The notes under the pieces are model-generated. The model saw only the letters and a program-made list of their open reading frames with translations, was not told where the DNA came from and did not search any database. Shown here piece after piece: positions 6,194-8,913 of a stretch of DNA of 8,913 nt. Source of the stretch: Quisquiliibacterium sp. (GTDB lineage Bacteria > Pseudomonadota > Gammaproteobacteria > Burkholderiales > Burkholderiaceae_E); contig JAURMJ010000329.1 in the NCBI GenBank assembly GCA_030830765.1, positions 1-8,913 of the forward strand, written 5' to 3'. How positions within the stretch are numbered: the first letter of the stretch is position 1; the number at the start of each line of letters is the position of its first letter. Position numbers and translations under genes: made by a program.

Positions 6194-6871
6194 ATGCAAT
6201 TTGATGACGTGATTGTCGGACGACGCAGTATTCGCGGTTATCTGGACAAACCAGTCCCCAGGGAACTGGTGCGCGAAGTCCTCGAACTGGCTATGCGGGC
6301 GCCGACCTCGCTCAACACCCAGCCATGGAACTTCTATGTGGTGGCTGGCGAGGTGCTCGACCGGATCCGGCAAGGCAATGTGGAACGCAACCTGGCTGGC
6401 GTTCCTGATTCCCGCGAGTTTCGGCTCGGCCCGGGCTATGGCGGCGTGCATCGTGAGCGTCAGATCGAGATTGCCAAGCAATTGTTCGGTGCGATGGGGA
6501 TTGCCCGGGATGACAAGGCAAAACGCCAGGACTGGGTGCTGCGCGGCTTTCGCCAGTTCGATGCACCCGTGTCGATTGTGATTACCTACGATCGCGTTCT
6601 GGAAGGCGGCGATATTGCATCCTTCGATTGCGGAGGGGTCGTCAACTGTCTGGTCAATGCAGCCTGGTCACGCGGACTGGGGTGCGTGATCAACAGCCAG
6701 GGCATCATGCAGTCGCCGGTCGTGCGCGAGCACGCCGGTATTCCCGACGATCAGGTCATCCAGATGTGCGTGGCGCTGGGCTGGCCGGATGAGACCTTTC
6801 CGGCCAATGCTGTGGTTTCGCGGCGTAAATCGGTTGATGAGGCTGCCGTATTCAGAGGGTTTCCCGACTGA
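6194..6871 (+). CDS. Nitroreductase family flavoprotein
   Basis: A 225-residue FMN enzyme of the nitroreductase (NfsB/NfnB-like) superfamily, normally a homodimer in the cytoplasm. RRSIRGY (10-16) is the N-terminal FMN phosphate-binding motif. APTSLNTQPWNFYVV (36-50) is the hallmark helix-strand that contacts the flavin. GLGCVINSQG (161-170) and VALGWPDE (193-200) are the usual C-terminal FMN-binding and strand motifs. Members use NAD(P)H to reduce nitro groups, quinones, enones or other electron-poor substrates, so the real substrate cannot be assigned. AGGAAG lies 6 bases before the ATG. It is the last plus-strand gene of the ThDP-reductase-flavoprotein group, separated from it by a 134-base gap that may carry its own signals. 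It is convergent with the permease gene. Confidence 0.92.
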   Translation: MQFDDVIVGRRSIRGYLDKPVPRELVREVLELAMRAPTSLNTQPWNFYVVAGEVLDRIRQGNVERNLAGVPDSREFRLGPGYGGVHRERQIEIAKQLFGAMGIARDDKAKRQDWVLRGFRQFDAPVSIVITYDRVLEGGDIASFDCGGVVNCLVNAAWSRGLGCVINSQGIMQSPVVREHAGIPDDQVIQMCVALGWPDETFPANAVVSRRKSVDEAAVFRGFPD

Positions 6872-6872
6872 T

Positions 6873-6916
6873 TGCACGCACTGGCGAGAGGCCAGGTTCG
6901 CCCCTGGAGCGGTGCA
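6873..6916. terminator. Possible bidirectional terminator between convergent genes
   Basis: The 48-base gap between convergent genes is full of dyads: an outer TGCAC (6873-6877) with GTGCA (6912-6916), and two mutually exclusive inner hairpins, CTGGC/GCCAG (6881-6895) and CCAGG/CCTGG (6892-6907). Stems are only 5 bases and no T-run follows on either strand, so the call rests mainly on position. Confidence 0.3.
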
Positions 6917-6919
6917 GCC

Positions 6920-7864
6920 TCAGCCCAGCAGGTGCTGCGCGCAGTAACTGTAGAAGGGAATCCCGAAGACGATATTCATCGGGAATGTGATGCCCAGCGA
7001 CAGACCGAAGTAAAGCGACGGGTTCGCCTCTGGGATTGCGAACCGGAGCGCTGCCGGCACCGCGATATAGGACGCACTGGCTGCGAGCACCATCAGCAGC
7101 GTCGTGTCGCCTGCCGGCAACCCTGTAGCCCAGCCGATGGCCAGCGCGAGTGCGGCATGAGCGATGGGTGCCACAACTGCATAGGCCAGCAGCCAGGGGG
7201 ATTTCCCTCGGACCTGTGACAGGTTGCGGGCGGCCATCAGGCCCATGTCGAGCAGGAAAAAGCTCAGCATGCCTTTGAACAGATCTCCGGAGAAAGGCTG
7301 CATCGCCGCTTTGCCTGCATCGCCGGTCAGCAGGCCGACGACCATCGCCCCGAGCAGCAGCATCTGCGCGCCGTCGGTGAACGACTCATGCAACACCTTG
7401 CCGATCGGCGCCCCGACCTGCTGCCGCAGCCGGTTGGCCATCACCACGGCCAGAATGATTGCCGGGGATTCCATCAGCGCCATGGCTGCTGCCATATGGC
7501 CGCCAAACGCGATCTGCTGGTTTTCGAGGAACTGGGTTGCAGTCACAAAAGTCACTGCGCTGACCGAGCCGTACGTCGCCGCAACCGCAGCAGCATCAAA
7601 TCCGGAAATAAATCGACGCAGCAGTGCGTAACCCGCCAGTGGCACGATGATCGCAAGTGCGACAGCGGCTGCGAGCCCGGTCGCGACCTGCGTCGTGAGG
7701 CCCGAGTGCGCGAGGGCAAACCCACCCTTCAGACCCAGGGCCATCAACAGGTAAAGCGACAGGAAACGCGAGATCGGCTGAGGAATTTCGAGGTTGGAGC
7801 GAACAGCACCGGCCATGACGCCGAACAGAAAGAACAGGATTGCAGGATCGAGAAGGTTATTCAT
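6920..7864 (-). CDS. SbtA-type permease (sodium-dependent bicarbonate transport family)
   Basis: A 314-residue membrane protein with about ten hydrophobic helices (roughly 9-24, 32-52, 59-82, 89-112, 122-142, 163-180, 195-213, 224-247, 254-275 and 282-306). It matches the inverted-repeat fold of SbtA. Blocks shared with cyanobacterial SbtA, recalled from memory, include IPxxIS (27-32), GLKGG (44-48), GSVSAVTF (99-106), the GLLS-like GMLSFFLLDMG (198-208) and LRxxIPxANPS (273-283). The cyanobacterial SSSDISG segment is SASYIAV here (263-269), so the substrate may not be bicarbonate. The cytoplasmic loop between helices 5 and 6 is shorter than in cyanobacterial SbtA, and no PII-like sbtB partner is next to it. 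The start at 7864 is chosen over an upstream ATG at 7918 because GGGAG lies 7 bases before it and the earlier start runs through the operator region. Confidence 0.87.
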   Translation of the reverse strand: MNNLLDPAILFFLFGVMAGAVRSNLEIPQPISRFLSLYLLMALGLKGGFALAHSGLTTQVATGLAAAVALAIIVPLAGYALLRRFISGFDAAAVAATYGSVSAVTFVTATQFLENQQIAFGGHMAAAMALMESPAIILAVVMANRLRQQVGAPIGKVLHESFTDGAQMLLLGAMVVGLLTGDAGKAAMQPFSGDLFKGMLSFFLLDMGLMAARNLSQVRGKSPWLLAYAVVAPIAHAALALAIGWATGLPAGDTTLLMVLAASASYIAVPAALRFAIPEANPSLYFGLSLGITFPMNIVFGIPFYSYCAQHLLG

Positions 7865-7902
7865 GGTTTTTCTCCCGACCGCAGATGCTAGGGAGAATGT
7901 GA

Positions 7903-7930
7903 TGCACTGTAAAATCAATAATTTAGTGCA
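7903..7930. promoter_or_regulatory. Operator-like inverted repeat between permease and LysR genes
   Basis: The 85-base divergent gap contains a perfect inverted repeat, TGCACT (7903-7908) and AGTGCA (7925-7930), around a 16-base AT-rich spacer. A second small dyad, AAAT/ATTT (7912-7915 and 7921-7924), is nested almost on the same centre. Position and symmetry fit the autoregulatory site of the adjacent LysR-type protein, which would also control the permease. I cannot place -35/-10 boxes with confidence. Confidence 0.5.
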
Positions 7931-7949
7931 ATAACATTGAAAAAAGTCT

Positions 7950-8873
7950 ATGAATATTACTTTTCGTCAGATGAGGCTTTTTCTTGCTCTGGTCGACAGT
8001 GGCAGCGTGACCGCCGCTGCACGCGCGATGCATGTGACGCAGCCAACTGCGTCGATGCAGCTCAAGGAAATTGCTCAGAGCGTCGGGCAGCCGATTTACC
8101 AGGTGGTCGGGCGAAAGATCCAGCTCACCGATGTCGGTCGTGAACTGGCTGAGACGGCGCGTGCGATTGGCCAGCATTGGGATGCCTTCGAGCAGCACGT
8201 TGACGCGATCAAGGGGCTGACCCGTGGCAAGTTGCGGGTTGCCATCGTGAATACCGCCGAATACTTCATGCCGCGGCTGATCGGCCGCTTTTGCACGAGC
8301 CATCCTGCCATCGATGTCTCGCTGCAGATCCTGAATCGCGATCATGTCGTGCAGCGACTGCGCGAGAACCTCGATGACCTTTACATCATGTCGATGCCGC
8401 CTGCCGATCTCTCGCTTGAGTCCGTCGTGCTGATGGCCAATCCGATTGTTGTGGTGGCGCGTAATGCTGACCCTATTGCCCGGGCCGCTCAGGCTGCCCC
8501 GCTGGCGCTCGCCGATTTATCAAAGCAGCGATTCATCCTGCGTGAGAAAGGGTCCGGTACACGGATGTCGATTGATCGACATTTTCGTCAGCAGCGTTTT
8601 CGTCCCGACGTGCGACTGGAGCTTGGCAGCAATGAGGCCGTCAAGGAGGCTGTGGCGGGAGGGCTTGGAGTTGGAATCCTGTCGCGTCATGCGCTGCATG
8701 GGCTGCAGCGCGAGCATGGAGTCAGGGTGATCGACGTAGCCGGCTTTCCGCTGCCATCGGCCTGGCATATCGTGCATCCGGCCGGCAAAAAGGTGTCGCC
8801 TGTGGCGGCAGCTTTTCGTGATCATCTTGTGAAGGCAGCCAAGTCCGGGTCGAAGATGGCGATCACGCCCTGA
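7950..8873 (+). CDS. LysR family transcriptional regulator (CbbR-like effector domain)
   Basis: A 307-residue LysR-type regulator of normal length. The N-terminal winged helix-turn-helix covers residues ~4-63, with the recognition region AAARAMHVTQPTASMQLKEI (22-41), followed by a linker helix (~64-90). The effector domain (~93-296) has the periplasmic-binding-protein-like fold. ILREKGSGTR (196-205) and LGSNEAVKEAVAGGLGVGIL (225-244) are blocks shared with CbbR/CysB-type effector domains. It is probably a tetrameric DNA-binding protein that controls the divergently transcribed SbtA-like permease and itself. The effector is unknown; a link to inorganic carbon would be a guess based only on the neighbour. 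The Shine-Dalgarno before ATG 7950 is weak (purine-rich GAAAAAAG), which fits low expression of a regulator. Confidence 0.95.
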   Translation: MNITFRQMRLFLALVDSGSVTAAARAMHVTQPTASMQLKEIAQSVGQPIYQVVGRKIQLTDVGRELAETARAIGQHWDAFEQHVDAIKGLTRGKLRVAIVNTAEYFMPRLIGRFCTSHPAIDVSLQILNRDHVVQRLRENLDDLYIMSMPPADLSLESVVLMANPIVVVARNADPIARAAQAAPLALADLSKQRFILREKGSGTRMSIDRHFRQQRFRPDVRLELGSNEAVKEAVAGGLGVGILSRHALHGLQREHGVRVIDVAGFPLPSAWHIVHPAGKKVSPVAAAFRDHLVKAAKSGSKMAITP

Positions 8874-8893
8874 ATCCTGAGACGCAGGGCTTT
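8867..8893 (+). terminator. Possible weak intrinsic terminator after the LysR gene
   Basis: A 6-base stem GCCCTG (8867-8872) with CAGGGC (8885-8890) encloses a 12-base loop and is followed by only three T residues. It overlaps the stop codon. The short T-run and large loop make this a weak candidate. Nothing else is seen in the last 20 bases. Confidence 0.3.
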
Positions 8894-8913
8894 CCGATGG
8901 TCAGCTCGGATCA

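Noticed and set aside
7865..7918. 18-residue N-terminal extension of the SbtA-like permease
   Set aside because: It would put coding sequence across the operator-like dyad, whereas ATG 7864 has a well-spaced GGGAG and directly precedes the first hydrophobic helix.

Overview
The window is moderately GC-rich and densely coded. It has short intergenic gaps and ordinary Shine-Dalgarno sites. Its gene families are typical of free-living Pseudomonadota, and it looks most like a catabolic accessory region of a Betaproteobacterium or a related Gammaproteobacterium. That placement is inference, since no rRNA, tRNA or taxon-specific marker is present. I see no mobile element, CRISPR array or RNA gene.

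Layout: (1) 2-1311, plus strand: the C-terminal part of an alpha/beta hydrolase cut by the window edge, then a complete SDR dehydrogenase. (2) 1381-2673, minus strand: a serine beta-lactamase-fold hydrolase that resembles 6-aminohexanoate-dimer hydrolase (NylB) and EstB-type esterases. (3) 2804-6871, plus strand, divergent from (2): a probable four-gene unit of a ThDP-dependent decarboxylase/lyase of the benzoylformate decarboxylase type, a beta-hydroxyacid dehydrogenase close to tartronate semialdehyde reductase, a flavin reductase-like flavoprotein and a nitroreductase-family flavoprotein. (4) 6920-7864, minus strand: a roughly 10-helix SbtA-type permease. (5) 7950-8873, plus strand: a LysR-type regulator divergent from the permease, with a perfect inverted repeat between them.

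Interpretation: regions 1-3 hold two hydrolases of different fold, two dehydrogenases/reductases, a ThDP C-C bond enzyme and two flavin enzymes. Together they look like a pathway that opens an ester or amide, oxidises or cleaves the released hydroxy/oxo acid and reduces the aldehyde formed. The substrate cannot be read from the sequence. The permease-regulator pair is probably a separate two-gene module. No family here is new in itself. The points worth a second look are the non-canonical active site of the ThDP enzyme, its pairing with a GlxR/GarR-like reductase, the altered substrate motif in the SbtA-like permease, two clean inverted repeats in promoter regions, and a 23-codon ORF that bridges two operon genes by overlapping start and stop codons.
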